Shown here: in pieces, positions 60,426 through 61,667 of the stretch
Numbering within the stretch: position 1 is the first letter of the stretch
Layout of the letters: every line of letters starts with the position of its first letter
DNA from: Myxococcales bacterium
Lineage (GTDB): Bacteria > Myxococcota_A > UBA9160 > UBA4427
Reading direction: 5' to 3'
Length of the DNA stretch: 61,667 bases
Assembly (NCBI GenBank): GCA_014240165.1
Contig: JAAZXM010000019.1
Span: forward strand, 1 to 61,667
Notes under the pieces: generated by a model
The model's input: only the letters and a program-made list of their open reading frames with translations
Database searches by the model: none
Told to the model about the DNA's origin: nothing
Made by a program: the position numbers and the translations under genes

Positions 60426-61517
60426 ATGCCCGATTTCGACTACGCGCTCTCGCCCGTTGAAGTTTCGCCGGATCTCTGCGCGGCGCACCGGGCGGCCTGG
60501 AGCCGGATAGCTTCGCCGGGTTCGTGGTGGACCGGGGCCCAGCGCGTGGAGGCCGCCCGTCTGGCCCGGGTTGCCCGTGCTGGGCGCAACGAGCCGCCCT
60601 GGCATCGCGAAACTCCGGTTTCGGATCCGGACCTGCTTCCCGAGCGCGCTGTGAATCTGATTTGCCGGGTCGCGGTGGATGTTCATATTCTCGATCGGGT
60701 GTGGGCGGAGGCAGCTGTGGCCGAACTCGGCGATGCGGCCTACGTGGAACTCTGCGCGGTGGCGGTTTGCGTGATCGCGGTAGATGCCTTTGCCGAAGCG
60801 TTGGGGGTGGAAGCCGAACCCCTTCCCGAAGCGAAGCCGGGCGAGCCCGATGGCGTGCGTCCCGAGGGCATGGTGGATGCCGGGGCATTCGTCCCCATGG
60901 CGGACAATGCCGCCGGGCCCAATGTGGGCCGCGCCCTGAGCCTTGCTCCAGCGGATAACGCCATGTTCTTCGGCCTGGTGGGAAGCATGTACGCGTTGTC
61001 GAATTTCACGGAATTGGTCTGGGAGGAGGGCCCGCTTTCGCGCCCCCAGGTTGAGTTGGTGGCGGCTCGGGTCTCGGCCATCAACGAATGCTTCTACTGA
61101 ACGACCTCCCACGTGATGCTGCTCCGTGTGAGCAGCAAGGCGATTGGTGAGGAAGCCGAGCTTGGCGGTACCGTGGGCATGGGGGATGCTGCGGTGCCTC
61201 ACGGCGCCGCATTGATCGCCTACGCCGAGGCGGCAACTCGGGGAAGCGATGATCTCGCCCAGGCCCGGGAGGCCTTGCAGGCGGCCGTGGGAGACGACGG
61301 GCTGGTTCGCGCGGCGGCGACGGTGGGCATCTTCAACGGCCTGGTTCGGGTGGCCGACAGCATTGGGATTCCCCTGGACGAGGGCACCCGCGCGGCATCG
61401 GGGGGCTTTCGAGAACGCTTGGGGCTGAACGAATTTTCCGGCGCGAGCAACACGGATCTGATGAGCCCCGCTGAGCCGCCGAAAGAGCGCGGGGTGCCGG
61501 AACTCTTCGGGGACTGA
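60426..61517 (+). CDS. Predicted AhpD-like selenoprotein (in-frame TGA = Sec225)
   Basis: Read through one TGA (61098-61100), this is a 363-residue protein of the AhpD/carboxymuconolactone decarboxylase superfamily. The site reads INECFY-U-TTSHVMLL: Cys222, Sec225, His229, with Glu210 twelve residues before Cys222. This spacing equals the Glu-Cys-Cys-His relay of Mycobacterium AhpD (Glu118, Cys130, Cys133, His137), with Sec where the second Cys belongs. The N-terminal half looks like a degenerate copy of the same helical fold (AELGDAAYVELCAVAVCVIAVDAFAEALG against AVGDDGLVRAAATVGIFNGLVRVADSIG). The frame is identical before and after the TGA. A SECIS-like hairpin follows. Probable role: peroxide or thiol-redox enzyme. 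A plain annotation would split it into two genes at 61100. Confidence 0.85.
61098..61137 (+). promoter_or_regulatory. Predicted bacterial SECIS element after the UGA codon
   Basis: After TGA (61098-61100), TGCTGCTC (61117-61124) pairs perfectly with GAGCAGCA (61130-61137) around the loop CGTGT. There are 24 nt between the UGA and the apical loop, and G is the second loop base. Both agree with the known bSECIS pattern (loop about 16-37 nt downstream, G in the first two loop positions). It would be bound by SelB. Confidence 0.75.
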
Positions 61518-61523
61518 GGCGCG

Positions 61524-61667
61524 TCAGCTTTCCGGAGCCGGGGGCAAGGGCATCCAATCGTTCACCGGGACGTCGGCGGGCGTGGTGATCCGGGTGCCCG
61601 ACTTCGCGCAGTGAAAAACCATGGCGGCGCGGATGCCCTGGCTCTCGTTGTCCTTTGAGCTGTGCAT
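61524..61667 (-). CDS. Unrecognised small protein or C-terminus of a gene entering from the right
   Basis: The minus frame from 61667 reads MHSSKDNESQGIRAAMVFHC and ends VNDWMPLPPAPES, 47 residues, with TGA at 61526-61524. An ATG coincides exactly with the last base of the window, so it may be complete or the end of a longer gene. It converges on the selenoprotein gene with a 6-bp gap. No family was recognised. Confidence 0.45.
   Translation of the reverse strand: MHSSKDNESQGIRAAMVFHCAKSGTRITTPADVPVNDWMPLPPAPES

Noticed and set aside
61098..61113. Two separate genes (60426-61100 and 61113-61517), or a pseudogene broken by a nonsense mutation.
   Set aside because: The TGA falls exactly at the second Cys position of an AhpD motif, the frame is unchanged on both sides, the downstream part keeps coding character and His229, and a SECIS-like hairpin follows. 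The selenocysteine reading explains all of these.

Overview
The window is GC-rich DNA from a Gram-negative bacterium. Outer-membrane features include an LpoB-type lipoprotein, a secretin, two beta-barrel proteins and several lipoboxes. Many genes start with GTG or TTG, many overlap by 4 bp, and acyl-CoA enzymes, a TatT-type TRAP transporter and an F420-type oxidoreductase are present. This gene mix resembles environmental deltaproteobacterial or Myxococcota-like lineages, but no rRNA or other phylogenetic marker is present, so the placement is inference. No tRNA, rRNA, insertion sequence, prophage or CRISPR array was seen. Genes are packed tightly and the longest gap is 291 bp.

Region 1 (1-19.2 kb) is a cell-envelope lipid and glycan block. 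A minus-strand operon carries a fatty-acid desaturase, a zinc-ribbon methyltransferase, a phosphodiesterase-like lipoprotein and an HpnN-like RND exporter, linked by 4-bp start/stop overlaps and preceded by a good sigma70-type promoter. It is followed by three GT39-like polytopic glycosyltransferases, two polyprenol-phosphate mannose/glucose synthases, a GT4 transferase, an LPG-synthase/AglD-type membrane protein, two more methyltransferases and an enlarged MDR dehydrogenase. The simplest reading is that the two synthases make lipid-linked monosaccharides and the GT39-like enzymes use them on the periplasmic side.

Region 2 (19.3-34.3 kb) is mixed: an orphan secretin with a SPOR-like tail, an aldo/keto reductase, a large membrane spermidine-synthase-like protein with a helical-repeat tail, a transglutaminase-like TPR lipoprotein, a flavin monooxygenase, a PAP2 phosphatase, a serine hydrolase, a D-aminoacylase-like amidohydrolase, and an LpoB/COG3014 lipoprotein pair.

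Region 3 (34.4-46.8 kb) is acyl-CoA and small-molecule metabolism: HspQ, three enoyl-CoA hydratases, an acyl-CoA carboxylase carboxyltransferase, a DUF2889 protein, a CaiB-type CoA transferase, an LLM oxidoreductase, a LysE exporter, a phosphotransferase, an M15-like zinc peptidase and a GPH symporter.

Region 4 (46.8-61.7 kb) has a membrane retropepsin-like protease, a tatT-dctP-dctQ-dctM TRAP operon, a type IV pilin, an SDR, a TPR/beta-barrel outer-membrane protein, a CopA-type Cu ATPase, an OmpW-like protein, another GT2, a fourth enoyl-CoA hydratase and, most notably, a gene at 60426-61517 that appears to encode a selenoprotein. An in-frame TGA lies exactly where an AhpD-family peroxidase needs its second active-site cysteine (C-x-x-U-x-x-x-H). 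It is followed by a perfect 8-bp hairpin with the spacing and loop G expected of a bacterial SECIS element. This is the best candidate for something new in the window.
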